A stretch of DNA of 64,000 nucleotides from Nocardioides albus (GTDB taxonomy: Bacteria > Actinomycetota > Actinomycetes > Propionibacteriales > Nocardioidaceae), in NCBI RefSeq assembly GCF_014648255.1, contig NZ_BMQT01000002.1:1-64000 (forward strand), given 5' to 3'. Shown here piece after piece: positions 1-8,213 of this stretch (position 1 is its first letter; each line of letters opens with the position of its first letter). The translations under genes and the position numbers were made by a program. The notes beneath the pieces are model-generated. The model did not search any database. It saw only the letters and a program-made list of their open reading frames with translations, and had not been told where the DNA came from.

Positions 1-418
1 TTCTTCGGCATACTGTCCATCCTTCCGGACTCAAACAGCAGCGGCATCAAACCTGGGGCGCTTCAATCCTTGACACCGGGACACGGCGAGAATATTTGGC
101 TGGTTATCGGGTCGGCGGCGGGGTTTGGCGCGGATTCCTTGGGTGGGGTGCGGGTTTGGGGACCGGGGCGATGGGTCCTCTCGGGGGAGGTCCGTTCGGG
201 GCGCTGTACTAGACGATGACGCTTTGTGAATCGTTCACAAGGGGGCGGCTGCGGTCGGGGGCTGCTGGGGCGTTCTTCTGCCTTGCCGGAGGACACGGGG
301 TTGTCGGCAATGACCGAGGGTTCGGCTGCGTGAAAGTTTCACAACGTCGATCCTGGCCCGGCCGGGGCAGGCCGGGGCAGCGATCACCGATGGGCGAACC
401 GAGCGAGTGGACGCCGGT
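1..418. other. Non-coding left edge of the window
   Basis: No convincing gene is seen here. Short open frames exist on both strands but none has a recognisable domain, ribosome-binding site or family character. The notable content is the left arm of an inverted repeat (67-118) whose partner lies beyond the HNH gene. The window edge may cut off the 3' end of a gene further left, which cannot be judged. Confidence 0.5.
67..118 (+). repeat. Left arm of imperfect inverted repeat flanking the DUF222/HNH gene
   Basis: Positions 67-118 match the reverse complement of 1901-1953. Both arms begin TCCTTGACACCGG and share ATTTGGCTGG followed by TATCGGG after one mismatch. By hand alignment roughly 45 of 52 positions agree with one or two single-base gaps. 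The arms lie outside the endonuclease gene on both sides. Confidence 0.7.
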
Positions 419-1681
419 CTAGCTGCGGCGGGTGAACCGGATCCGTCCATCCGGTAGGCGCTCATAGGCGTAGTCGGGATCGTGGATCCGACGATGATCA
501 CTCGGGCACAACAAGACCATGTTGGCCAAGTCGGTCAGGCCTCCTGCCGACCACGGTTTCAGATGATGTGCTTCGGTCCACGCGGCTGGGGCGTCGCAGT
601 CTTCGGCTTGGCAGCACTTGTCGCGTAGTCGGAGTGCTCGGTGTTGGACGGGGTGGGCCAGGCGGGTGGTGCGGCCGAAGTCGAGGATCTCGGAACCTGT
701 TCCCAGCACGACCGGGATCAGGTCGGCGTTGCAGGCCATCCGCCGGGCCTCGGCGGCGGTGATCTGCTCTCCGTCGAACCCGAGTGCGGCGGTGCCGAGG
801 TCGTTGCGGAGGTCGTCCACGTTCATGGTGATGAACACCGTGGTCGCGTGGCCACCGTGGCGGGGCAACTGGTCGACGTCGTAGGTCTCGACGATCCGAG
901 CGAAGGCCTGGCCGAGCAGCCGGTCATAGGGGGCCTTACGGCCCCGGTCCTCCGCGGACAGTTTCCTCGGCTGCGCGAGGGAGTCCAGCAGCGTGCGCAA
1001 CCTCATCCCGACCGCGTATGAGACGCGGGCGTGGATGTCTACGGTGCCGTCGCCGTTCGCTCGGGAGGTGAAGAATGTGCGGCGTTGGGCGTGTTCTTCT
1101 TCGCGTTGTAGGGCTTTGGCTTCGGCGGCCTCGAACCGTTCGGGGTCGACCTCGGCCAGGATCCGTTTCCCGACGGTCTTGAGGTCGTCGGCGGTCATCT
1201 GGGTGGCGTAGTCGACCAGCAGCTTCTCCGCCAGGGCCAGGTCTTCGCTGCTGGCGGCCGGGTTGGCCTCGATCGCCTCGAGGGCCTTGGTGATCACTCG
1301 GGCCTTGTCTGGGGACACGACACCTTCAGCGAGGCCGGTGGCGACGAGCTCATATCTGCTCACCGCGGCAGCCAGTTTCACCTCGGCGCGCCCGATCTTC
1401 TTGTCGACCAGGAGCTCGGTGAGCATCCACCCCGAGACATCCTTCGCGCCGGTCTCTTCGGCGATGTCGCCCGCGACAGCGAGGATCTGGAGTTTGAGGG
1501 CGGCTTGCTTGGCCTGGATGATCTCCAGGCGCTTGAGTCGGTCTTTCTTCTCGCCGGTGCGCCAGTAGGCAGGGTCTCGGGCGAGAAGCGCGTCGAGGGA
1601 GGACTCGAGGGCAGCGAGCTCTGCGTCGATCGGGTCCTTAGGGTTGGTTCCCCAGTGGTTGATCTCGTGCTCGAGACTCAT
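419..1681 (-). CDS. DUF222 / HNH endonuclease domain protein (13E12-repeat type)
   Basis: This 420-residue protein has the architecture of the actinobacterial 13E12/DUF222 family. A long helical DUF222 region fills most of the chain, and a C-terminal HNH nuclease motif sits in the last ~75 residues, with CCQAEDCDAP, then EAHHLKPWSAGG, then LCPSDHRRIHD providing the Cys and His residues. Family members are predicted metal-dependent nucleases of unclear role, often present in many copies per genome, and in Mycobacterium tuberculosis REP13E12 copies serve as a phage attachment site. The gene stands alone and is flanked by an imperfect inverted repeat (67-118 and 1901-1953), which suggests a mobile or decaying mobile unit. 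The start at 1681 is the first ATG before the conserved region. Family assignment is firm; the biological role is not known. Confidence 0.88.
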   Translation of the reverse strand: MSLEHEINHWGTNPKDPIDAELAALESSLDALLARDPAYWRTGEKKDRLKRLEIIQAKQAALKLQILAVAGDIAEETGAKDVSGWMLTELLVDKKIGRAEVKLAAAVSRYELVATGLAEGVVSPDKARVITKALEAIEANPAASSEDLALAEKLLVDYATQMTADDLKTVGKRILAEVDPERFEAAEAKALQREEEHAQRRTFFTSRANGDGTVDIHARVSYAVGMRLRTLLDSLAQPRKLSAEDRGRKAPYDRLLGQAFARIVETYDVDQLPRHGGHATTVFITMNVDDLRNDLGTAALGFDGEQITAAEARRMACNADLIPVVLGTGSEILDFGRTTRLAHPVQHRALRLRDKCCQAEDCDAPAAWTEAHHLKPWSAGGLTDLANMVLLCPSDHRRIHDPDYAYERLPDGRIRFTRRS

Positions 1682-1900
1682 CGCCGCCCCTCCTCTCCCG
1701 TGTGTTCAGAGGCGTGTCGTGATGGGTCCGATTCTACTCCTTCTAAGCCATGTGAATCCACCTATTTCCCCATGTCAAACACACTTTTCGCGGTGAGCGA
1801 ACGGCCCCAAACCTGTGGATGATAAGTGGCCCGAAGGGCCACCCTCTCACCGCAGCAACATCACCGCTTCCAGGCAAGATCCCGCTGCGCCACACCCGGG

Positions 1901-1953
1901 CCGCCGCCCCGATAGCCAGCCAAATCTTTCTCGACGTGGTCCGGTGTCAAGGA
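1901..1953 (-). repeat. Right arm of imperfect inverted repeat flanking the DUF222/HNH gene
   Basis: Read on the minus strand this segment starts TCCTTGACACCGG and parallels positions 67-118. Its outer end overlaps the REP-like palindrome at 1946-1998, so the element may have ended at, or targeted, that palindrome. Confidence 0.7.
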
Positions 1954-1998
1954 CCGCGAAGCGGCCGGCGTAGCCGGCGGCCGCAGGCCGTCCTTGAC
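1946..1998. repeat. REP-like extragenic palindrome
   Basis: A perfect 9-bp inverted repeat (GTCAAGGAC at 1946-1954, GTCCTTGAC at 1990-1998) encloses a second palindrome, GCCGGC-GTA-GCCGGC, at 1964-1978. The very GC-rich nested structure is typical of extragenic palindromes in high-GC actinobacteria. No function can be read from the sequence. Confidence 0.65.
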
Positions 1999-2165
1999 TC
2001 CGGGGCAGGTCGAGAACACCCTCGAAGAAGGGTCGGCGGCCCACGCCAGCCTCGGAGAAAACGTTCCCGGCAGGGAACCGTGTTGGTCTCGACACGCCTC
2101 CGCCCAGCAGCTCCGGCGGCTCGACCAGCGAAGCGAGGTCGCGACAAGAAGAAGACGGCGAGAAC

Positions 2166-2345
2166 CTAAGCCGCAGGATGCTCGTAAGCCTCCGCAACCC
2201 GCTCGCGAAGCTTGGCGTGGATCTCCTCCGGCGTGCGCTGCGTACGCTGGCGGTGGTTGCGCGCGATGATGGCACCGGTCGCGGTGACACCGGCCAGGCC
2301 CGCGAGGCCGACGATCTTCCACACGCGTGCACTACCGAAACCCAT
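2166..2345 (-). CDS. Small single-pass membrane protein, unknown function
   Basis: This is a 59-residue protein with one hydrophobic segment (roughly residues 10-27, IVGLAGLAGVTATGAII) followed by a basic, charged tail containing RNHRQRTQRT and a predicted helix to the C-terminus. That is the profile of a small single-pass inner-membrane protein with a cytoplasmic tail. It starts at ATG 2343-2345, only 18 bp from the divergent start of the papain-like hydrolase at 2364, so the two genes must share control DNA. I do not recognise a family. The clean hydrophobic pattern and sensible start support a real gene, but the short length keeps confidence moderate. Confidence 0.6.
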   Translation of the reverse strand: MGFGSARVWKIVGLAGLAGVTATGAIIARNHRQRTQRTPEEIHAKLRERVAEAYEHPAA

Positions 2346-2363
2346 GAGGACCCCCTGTTCGAG

Positions 2364-2978
2364 ATGTCTGACGACACCACTATCTCCCTCGAAGACGCCG
2401 TAGACCAGACCCGGACCGGCGATCTGTGGCTCTTCCGCGGCCGTTCGGTCGCCGACCGTGCGATCCGGATGCTCAGCAACGCTCCGGTCAACCATGTCGG
2501 GATGGCGGTCGTCCTCGATGACCTGCCGCCGATGATGTGGCATGCCGAGCTCGGCAAGGGCCTGCTGGATCTCTACACCGGCACCCACCATCGCGGCGTA
2601 CAGCTTCATGATCTGCGGGCCGCGGTCGAGCAGTGGGCCGGGCGCTACGAGCAGCAGGTCTGGCTGCGCCAGCTCACCGCCGACATCGACCGCAAGCGCG
2701 AGGATGCGCTGCTGCGTACGATCGCGCGTCTCGACGGCACCCCGTTCCCATCGACCGCCGCGCTGGCCGGTCGCTGGGCTCGGGGGAGGGTCCGCTCGAA
2801 GGCCGGGGTCGAGCAGGTCTTCTGCGCCGAGGTCGTCGCGGCCACCTACCAGGAGATGGGCCTGCTCGACGACGAGCGCCCCACCAACTATTACGACCCG
2901 GGACGATTCTGGTCCGGCGACCATCTGACCCTGCAGGACGGCGCCGTCCTGGGCAGCGAGGTGCGCGTCCTGGGCTGA
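2364..2978 (+). CDS. Permuted papain-like (YiiX/YaeF-type) hydrolase
   Basis: This 204-residue protein shows the pattern of circularly permuted NlpC/P60-type cysteine amidases. A TGDLWLFRG strand motif is near residues 18-26, a catalytic His lies in NHVGMAV (His44), and a catalytic Cys lies in FCAEVVAATY (Cys154). In the permuted YiiX/LRAT-like group the His precedes the Cys, as here. Such enzymes cleave or transfer amides or acyl esters on peptides, lipids or cell-wall material; the substrate here is unknown. No signal peptide is evident. The start at 2364 is chosen because an in-frame upstream extension overlaps the divergent small gene and looks non-coding. The gene is convergent with the TetR gene 14 bp downstream. 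Confidence 0.72.
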   Translation: MSDDTTISLEDAVDQTRTGDLWLFRGRSVADRAIRMLSNAPVNHVGMAVVLDDLPPMMWHAELGKGLLDLYTGTHHRGVQLHDLRAAVEQWAGRYEQQVWLRQLTADIDRKREDALLRTIARLDGTPFPSTAALAGRWARGRVRSKAGVEQVFCAEVVAATYQEMGLLDDERPTNYYDPGRFWSGDHLTLQDGAVLGSEVRVLG

Positions 2979-2992
2979 CCCGCCCCCGTGGA

Positions 2993-3625
2993 TCAGCGCG
3001 GGAGGTCCGCCTCTCGGCCGGCGAGCCGAAGGGCGACCTCGACCTCGCCGCTCTCGACGAGCGTCCCGATGACGAGCGCACGGAGCCCCCGCAGAAGCGC
3101 CTCGGGGTCGACCAGGTCGGGGGCTGCGAGGGCGTGCAGCAGATACCCGTGCACGAGTGCGAGCACGGATCCCGGGTCGGTCCGGGTAGCGCCGGCAACG
3201 CTCGCCGCCCGGTCCGCGACCTCGCGCCCGGCGGTGAGTGCCTCGGCCACCACCGGACGGAACTGCGGCTCGCGGGCGGCGTGGAGTAACCCCTCCAGGA
3301 AAGCGAGCGAGTCGCTCGGCGGTGATGCCAACGCCGCGGCGAACGCCTCGGCCATCGCGTCGGTGCCGGACCCGGTCGCGGCGAGCTCGTCGGCGAGCGC
3401 ACGCAGCCGCGCGACGTCCTCGGCCACGCCCGTACGCAGCGCCTCGGCCGCCAGGTCGGTGATGGAGTCGAAGAAGTAGCCGACGGTAGCCAGCGGCAGC
3501 CCGGCCCGCTCGGTCACCGCGCGGTGGGTGACGCCGGCCATGCCCTTCTCCGCGGCCACCTCGATCGTGGCCCTGACGAGTGCGTCGCGCCGCTGCCTCG
3601 CGCTGTCGCCGTGCCGTCGCTTCAT
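2993..3625 (-). CDS. TetR-family transcriptional regulator
   Basis: This 210-residue protein has a TetR N-terminal DNA-binding domain at residues ~10-55, with the helix-turn-helix reading THRAVTERAGLPLATVGYFFDS, followed by a helical ligand-binding and dimerisation domain. It is divergent from the amidase gene at 3708. The 82-bp gap holds a 20-bp near-perfect palindrome (3657-3676), which is the expected size and symmetry for a TetR operator. The likely role is repression of itself and the amidase, relieved by a small molecule related to the amidase substrate. The ligand cannot be read from the sequence. Confidence 0.88.
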   Translation of the reverse strand: MKRRHGDSARQRRDALVRATIEVAAEKGMAGVTHRAVTERAGLPLATVGYFFDSITDLAAEALRTGVAEDVARLRALADELAATGSGTDAMAEAFAAALASPPSDSLAFLEGLLHAAREPQFRPVVAEALTAGREVADRAASVAGATRTDPGSVLALVHGYLLHALAAPDLVDPEALLRGLRALVIGTLVESGEVEVALRLAGREADLPR

Positions 3626-3656
3626 GCGCAGAGTGTTTCACGAGCGCCGCACACAG

Positions 3657-3676
3657 GTCTGGAAGATCTTCTAGAC
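3657..3676. promoter_or_regulatory. Probable TetR operator between regulator and amidase
   Basis: The 20 bp GTCTGGAAGATCTTCTAGAC are palindromic except for one mismatched pair. They sit midway in the divergent TetR-amidase gap, where occupancy would block both promoters. Confidence 0.65.
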
Positions 3677-3707
3677 TTTTCGAAGGCGATCCAGCACGCT
3701 GTCCGAC

Positions 3708-5120
3708 ATGACCCCACCGGCCCGCGTCCACACCTTCACCGACGACGCCCTCGGCGACCACGACGCCGTTGAGCTCGCCCGCCTCATCAGAGCCGGGGAG
3801 CTGAGTGCCGCAGAGGTCGAGGCGGCGGCGGTTGCCAGGCTGCAAGAAGTCCAGCAGCTGCACGCGATGGCGTACGAGTCCTACGACCGGCCCCGCCGCG
3901 CGGATGCCGACACCGGCCTGCTCCATGGCGTGCCGACCCTCCTCAAGGACAACACCGACCTGCGAGGGACCCCCACGAACCACGGCTCCGAGGCGTTCAG
4001 CGCGCGGCCGGCCACGCGCGACGGGCGCTACACGACGCAGTTCCTCAGCACCGGGATGACCGTGCTGGGCAAGAGCCGGATGCCGGAGTTCGGCCTCAAC
4101 GCGACCACTGAGTTCCGAAGCGGGCCGCCGACACCCAACCCCTGGAACACACGCCACTCCGTCGGCGCATCCTCCGGAGGGTCGGCGGCGCTGGTCGCCG
4201 CCGGAGCCGTGCCGATCGCGCACGCCAACGACGGCGGCGGCTCCATCCGGATCCCGGCCGCGGCAGCCGGACTGGTCGGGCTCAAGCCCAGTCGCGGCCG
4301 GCACATCGACGGCGAGACCGCCCGCACGCTGCCGATCAACATGGTCAGCGAGGGAGTGGTGACGCGTACGGTCCGCGACACCGCAATCTTCCATGCCGCG
4401 CTCGAGCGACACTGGCGCAACCCGGCGCTGCCGCCCCTCGGGCTGGTCGAGGGGCCCGCCCGGCGCAGGCTCCGCGTCGCGCTGATCATGGAGTCGGTGA
4501 CCGACGCGGTCATCGACGCTCCGACGAAAGCGGCGGTGGAGCAGACCGCGACGCTGCTGGAGGAGCAGGGCCACACCGTCGACCCGGTCCCGGTCCCCGC
4601 CGACGCCCGCTTCGGAGACGACTTCCTCCGCTACTGGGGCCTGCTCGCATTCCTCGCCGGCAACCTGGGCCGCCTGACCATCGACCGGACGCTCGACCAG
4701 GGCCGCCTCGACGGCCTCACCGACGGCCTGCGTCGCACCTTCACCTCTGGTGGCTGGCGCCAGACCCCGGCCGCGCTCCTCAGCCTGCGGCGGGCCGCGG
4801 CGGCGTACGCCTCGGTCTTCGATCACCACGACGTCGTCCTGTGCCCGGTCGTCGCCGGCGTCACCCCGCCGCTGGGTCACCTCTCCCCGAACGTGCCGTT
4901 CGAGGAGCTCGTCGACCGGCTCACGCGGCACGTCGCGTTCACCCCGCTGCAGAACATCACCGGCGCACCGGCGATCTCACTGCCGATGGGGCTCAGCGAG
5001 GAGGGGCTGCCGATCGGGATCCAGCTCTCCGCGGCGTACGGCGACGAGCGGACGCTCCTCGAGCTCGCCTATGCCCTCGAGGAGCAGTCGCCGTGGCCGC
5101 GGATCCAGGACACCGCCTGA
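3708..5120 (+). CDS. Amidase-signature family hydrolase
   Basis: This 470-residue enzyme belongs to the amidase signature family, which hydrolyses carboxamides through a Ser-cisSer-Lys triad. The catalytic Lys is in GVPTLLKDN (Lys80). The glycine/serine-rich segment VGASSGGSAALVAAG supplies the cis-Ser (about 155-156), and NDGGGSIRIPAA supplies the nucleophile (Ser179). Length is normal for the family. The ending ITGAPAISLPMGLSEEGLPIG is also typical. It resembles general amidases and AtzF/GatA relatives, but no gatB or gatC is nearby, so a catabolic or detoxifying role is more likely than tRNA amidation. It is probably controlled by the divergent TetR gene. It ends one base before the convergent aminotransferase gene. 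Confidence 0.88.
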   Translation: MTPPARVHTFTDDALGDHDAVELARLIRAGELSAAEVEAAAVARLQEVQQLHAMAYESYDRPRRADADTGLLHGVPTLLKDNTDLRGTPTNHGSEAFSARPATRDGRYTTQFLSTGMTVLGKSRMPEFGLNATTEFRSGPPTPNPWNTRHSVGASSGGSAALVAAGAVPIAHANDGGGSIRIPAAAAGLVGLKPSRGRHIDGETARTLPINMVSEGVVTRTVRDTAIFHAALERHWRNPALPPLGLVEGPARRRLRVALIMESVTDAVIDAPTKAAVEQTATLLEEQGHTVDPVPVPADARFGDDFLRYWGLLAFLAGNLGRLTIDRTLDQGRLDGLTDGLRRTFTSGGWRQTPAALLSLRRAAAAYASVFDHHDVVLCPVVAGVTPPLGHLSPNVPFEELVDRLTRHVAFTPLQNITGAPAISLPMGLSEEGLPIGIQLSAAYGDERTLLELAYALEEQSPWPRIQDTA

Positions 5121-5121
5121 C

Positions 5122-6510
5122 TCACAGCATCGTCGAGGCCTTCTCCAGCACCCGGCGCAGGATCTGCTCCATCTCGTCGAACTCGGTCTGGCCCACGGTC
5201 AGCGGCGGAGAGAGCTGGATGACCGGCTCGCCGCGGTCGTCGGCGCGGCAGTAGAGCCCCTCGGACCACAGGGCCTTGGAGACGTACCCGTAGAGGATCC
5301 GCTCGCACTCCTCCTCGGTGAAGGTCTCGCGGGTCTCGCGATCCTTGACGAGCTCGATGCCGTAGAAGTAGCCGGTGCCGCGCACATCGCCGACGATCGG
5401 CAGGTCCTTCAGCTTCGACAGCGTGGCCAGGAACGCGACTTCGTTGCGGCGTACGTTCCCGAGCAGGTCCTCGGCCTCGAAGAGGTCGAGGTTGGCCATC
5501 GCCACTGCGGTGGAGACAGGGTGACCACCGAAGGTGTACCCGTGGTAGAAGGTGTCCTCACCAGAGAGGAACGGCTCCATCAGCCGATCCGAGATGATCG
5601 TCGCCCCCAGCGGCGCGTAGCCCGAGGTCAGTCCCTTGGCCGAGGTGATGATGTCCGGCACGTAGCCGAACCGCTCGCAGCCGAACATCGTGCCGAGCCG
5701 CCCGTAGGCGCAGATGACCTCGTCGGAGACGAGCAGGACGTCGTACGTATCGCAGATCTCCCGCACCCGCTCGAAGTAGCCCGGGGGCGGCGGGAAGCAG
5801 CCGCCGGAGTTCTGCACCGGCTCCAGGAAGACCGCAGCGACGGTGTCGGCACCCTCGGCCTGGATCACGAACTCGATCTGGTCGGCGCACCAGCGGCCGA
5901 ACGCCTCCGGGTCGGAGCCGTCGAGAAGGCCCCCGGTGATCTCCGAGGCGCGGTAGACGTTGGTGTTCGGGACCCGGAACGTCGAGGGCACCAGCGGCTC
6001 GAAAGGTGCCTTGATGTCGGCCAGGCCGGTGATCGACAGTGCGCCATGGGTGGTGCCGTGGTAGGCGATGTTGCGGCCGATCACCTTGTGCTTGCCCGGC
6101 TTGCCCCGGAGCTTGAAGTAGTTCTTGGCGAGCTTCCACGCGGTCTCGACAGCCTCGGAGCCGGAGTTGGTGAAGAAGACCCGGTTCAGGTCGCCGGGCG
6201 CCAGCGCCGCCAGCCGCGCAGCCAGCTCGATCGCCGGCTGGTGGGCGTAGGACCACAGCGGATGGAAGGCGAGCTGCTTCGCCTGCTCCGCGCCCGCGTC
6301 GGCGAGCTCGGTGCGGCCGTGGCCGACCTGGGTGACGAACAGCCCGGCGAGACCGTCGAGGTAGCGGTTGCCCTCGATGTCGTAGATGTAGGCGCCCTCG
6401 CCCCTGGCGATGATCGGCACGTCGGCCTCGGCGTAGCTCGAATGCCGCGTGAAGTGCATCCAGAGGTGGTCCTTGGCGTCGCGCTGGAGCTGCTCGTAGT
6501 TGCCGGTCAT
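5122..6510 (-). CDS. Class III PLP-dependent aminotransferase (putrescine/omega-amino type)
   Basis: This 462-residue class III aminotransferase shows the family PLP features: FFTNSGSEAVETAWKLA near the N-terminal third, LLVSDEVICAYGR with the Asp that contacts the pyridine nitrogen, and TSAKGLTSGYAPLGA with the Schiff-base Lys. A conserved FHPLWSYAHQ segment near residue 85 resembles the pyruvate-dependent omega-aminotransferases that use putrescine and related diamines. The gene is divergent from an aldehyde dehydrogenase at 6628. Together they suggest oxidation of an amine through its aldehyde to an acid, for example putrescine to 4-aminobutyrate. The substrate is inferred from pairing, not proven. 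Two nested inverted repeats lie in the shared promoter. Confidence 0.85.
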   Translation of the reverse strand: MTGNYEQLQRDAKDHLWMHFTRHSSYAEADVPIIARGEGAYIYDIEGNRYLDGLAGLFVTQVGHGRTELADAGAEQAKQLAFHPLWSYAHQPAIELAARLAALAPGDLNRVFFTNSGSEAVETAWKLAKNYFKLRGKPGKHKVIGRNIAYHGTTHGALSITGLADIKAPFEPLVPSTFRVPNTNVYRASEITGGLLDGSDPEAFGRWCADQIEFVIQAEGADTVAAVFLEPVQNSGGCFPPPPGYFERVREICDTYDVLLVSDEVICAYGRLGTMFGCERFGYVPDIITSAKGLTSGYAPLGATIISDRLMEPFLSGEDTFYHGYTFGGHPVSTAVAMANLDLFEAEDLLGNVRRNEVAFLATLSKLKDLPIVGDVRGTGYFYGIELVKDRETRETFTEEECERILYGYVSKALWSEGLYCRADDRGEPVIQLSPPLTVGQTEFDEMEQILRRVLEKASTML

Positions 6511-6534
6511 GACTCAATGGTCACCCAATGCATC

Positions 6535-6585
6535 TCGCTTTCGCAAGCGAATCCGTAGTCTAGGTGCAATATCACTTCGGATTCG
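6535..6585. promoter_or_regulatory. Divergent promoter with two inverted repeats (operator candidates)
   Basis: The 117-bp gap between the aminotransferase and the aldehyde dehydrogenase holds TCGCTT-TCGC-AAGCGA at 6535-6550 and CGAATCCG (6548-6555) paired with CGGATTCG (6578-6585). The first repeat overlaps the left arm of the second by three bases. This suggests one regulator with alternative binding modes or two competing proteins. No regulator gene is adjacent. Confidence 0.5.
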
Positions 6586-6627
6586 GTTGTCACATCCTTG
6601 TTACGGAAAGGAGTTAGTCTCTCACTC

Positions 6628-8070
6628 ATGGCCGACCAGATCTTCAGGAACGTGATCGCCGGCGAGCTGTGCGAGGCAGCCGACGCCGCGACGTACGACG
6701 TCGTCGACCCCGCCACCGGTGAGGTCTACGCGCAGGCGCCGATGTCGGGACAGGAGGACGTCGACAAGGCGTACGCTGCGGCCGCCTCGGCCTTCGAGGC
6801 CTGGGGCGAGACCACGCCCCAGGAGCGCAGCCTTGCCCTGCTCCGGATCGCCGACGCGATGGAGGCCCGGGTCGAGGAGCTGACCGCCGTGGAGGTCAAG
6901 GACACCGGGAAGCCCTACCAGCTCACTCTGGAGGAGGAGCTGCCGCCGACGATCGACCACTTCCGGTTCTTCGCGGGCGCCGCGCGAACTCTGGAGGGGA
7001 AGAGCGCAGGTGAATACCTACAGGACCACACCTCGTGGATCCGGCGCGAGCCGATCGGCGTGATCGGGCAGGTCACGCCCTGGAACTATCCGCTCGCGAT
7101 GATGTCGTGGAAGATCGCCCCGGCACTCGCCGCCGGCAACACCATCGTGCTCAAACCCTCCGACACCACGCCGGCCAGCTCCTCGCTCCTTGCCGAGCTC
7201 GCCCAGGAGTTCCTGCCGCCCGGCGTACTCAACCTCGTCACCGGCGACCGTGACACCGGCCGTGCGCTGATCCGGCACAAGACGCCGCAGATGGTCGCCA
7301 TCACCGGCTCGGTGCGTGCCGGTATGGAGGTCGCCGCGAGCGCGGCGCAGGACCTCAAGCGCGTCCACCTCGAGCTCGGCGGCAAGGCGCCGGTGATCGT
7401 CTTCGACGATGCCGACATCGACAAGGCGGTCGCAGGCATCGCCGCGGCGGGCTACTTCAACGCCGGCCAGGACTGCACCGCCGCGACCCGCGTGCTGGTC
7501 CAAGAGGGCATCCACGACGAGTTCGTCGCCGCTCTCGCCGAGGCGGCCCGCAACACCACCGTCGGGCTCCCCGGTGACAACACGGACGTCGGCGCGCTCA
7601 ACAACCCGGGGCAGCTCGCCCGGGTCACGGGCATGGTCGACCGCCTCCCGGACCATGCCACGATCGCGGCCGGCGGCGCCCCGGCGCGGGTCGGTGGCGG
7701 CGAGAACGGCTATTTCTACCAGCCCACGGTGCTGGCCGGGCTGCGCCAGGACGACGAGCAGGTCCAGCAGGAGATCTTCGGCCCGGTGATCACGGTGCAG
7801 CGGTTCACCCACGAGGCCGAGGCGCTCAGATGTGCCAACGACGTCGACTACGGTCTCGCGTCGAGCGTGTGGACCAAGGACCACGCCACCGCGCTGCGGG
7901 TCAGCAAGCGCCTCGACTTCGGCGTGGTGTGGATCAACACCCACATCCCCTACATCTCCGAGATGCCCCACGGCGGCTTCAAGCACTCCGGCTACGGCAA
8001 GGACCTCTCCGTCTACGGCTTCGAGGACTACACCCGGATCAAGCACGTGATGTCCTTCATCGGCGAGTAA
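6628..8070 (+). CDS. Aldehyde dehydrogenase, 4-aminobutyraldehyde dehydrogenase-like
   Basis: This 480-residue NAD(P)-dependent aldehyde dehydrogenase has the catalytic Cys in FNAGQDCTAATR (Cys283) and the general-base Glu in HLELGGKAPV (Glu249). The family signatures TPWNYPLAMMSWK and IFGPVITVQRF are also present. The FNAGQDC form is common in 4-aminobutyraldehyde and betaine-aldehyde dehydrogenases. With the divergent class III aminotransferase it would complete a route from a diamine or amino alcohol to an amino acid. The ATG at 6628 is preceded by AAAGGAG at 6607-6613, a spacing of about 14 bases, longer than usual. A perfect 8-bp stem (8087-8105) follows the stop and could terminate transcription. 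Confidence 0.87.
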   Translation: MADQIFRNVIAGELCEAADAATYDVVDPATGEVYAQAPMSGQEDVDKAYAAAASAFEAWGETTPQERSLALLRIADAMEARVEELTAVEVKDTGKPYQLTLEEELPPTIDHFRFFAGAARTLEGKSAGEYLQDHTSWIRREPIGVIGQVTPWNYPLAMMSWKIAPALAAGNTIVLKPSDTTPASSSLLAELAQEFLPPGVLNLVTGDRDTGRALIRHKTPQMVAITGSVRAGMEVAASAAQDLKRVHLELGGKAPVIVFDDADIDKAVAGIAAAGYFNAGQDCTAATRVLVQEGIHDEFVAALAEAARNTTVGLPGDNTDVGALNNPGQLARVTGMVDRLPDHATIAAGGAPARVGGGENGYFYQPTVLAGLRQDDEQVQQEIFGPVITVQRFTHEAEALRCANDVDYGLASSVWTKDHATALRVSKRLDFGVVWINTHIPYISEMPHGGFKHSGYGKDLSVYGFEDYTRIKHVMSFIGE

Positions 8071-8086
8071 TCCGCTAGACAAACAC

Positions 8087-8105
8087 TCGAGGGTGCGACC
8101 CTCGA
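8087..8105 (+). terminator. Hairpin after the aldehyde dehydrogenase gene
   Basis: TCGAGGGT, loop GCG, ACCCTCGA form a perfect 8-bp stem 16 bases past the stop codon. There is no clear T-tract, as is common in high-GC actinobacteria. Confidence 0.5.
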
Positions 8106-8213
8106 TGTGCGGGCCGGTGGTGTCCGTGAAAGCATCGGGTGCCGTTTCGCGTACCTCCGTGAAGCGGTGCCAGCAATGGACGCAGTCGAACCCCCACACG
8201 AGGTGCACCCCAC

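Larger units (their letters stand above)
1682..2165. other. Repeat-rich non-coding region
   Basis: This 480-base stretch contains no supported gene. It holds the right arm of the inverted repeat (1901-1953), an overlapping REP-like palindrome (1946-1998), a small GTTCCC/GGGAAC hairpin near 2064-2080, and a GGTCTCGACACGC segment near 2092 resembling the dispersed actinobacterial GGTCTCGACAAGCTCGACC repeat. The part just upstream of 1681 is less GC-rich and probably carries the promoter of the HNH gene. Confidence 0.6.

Noticed and set aside
2166..4931. A 921-codon minus-strand open frame
   Set aside because: It runs antisense through the hydrolase, TetR and amidase genes, has Arg/Gly/Pro-rich nonsense composition and matches no family. 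Only its last 59 codons look like a real gene.
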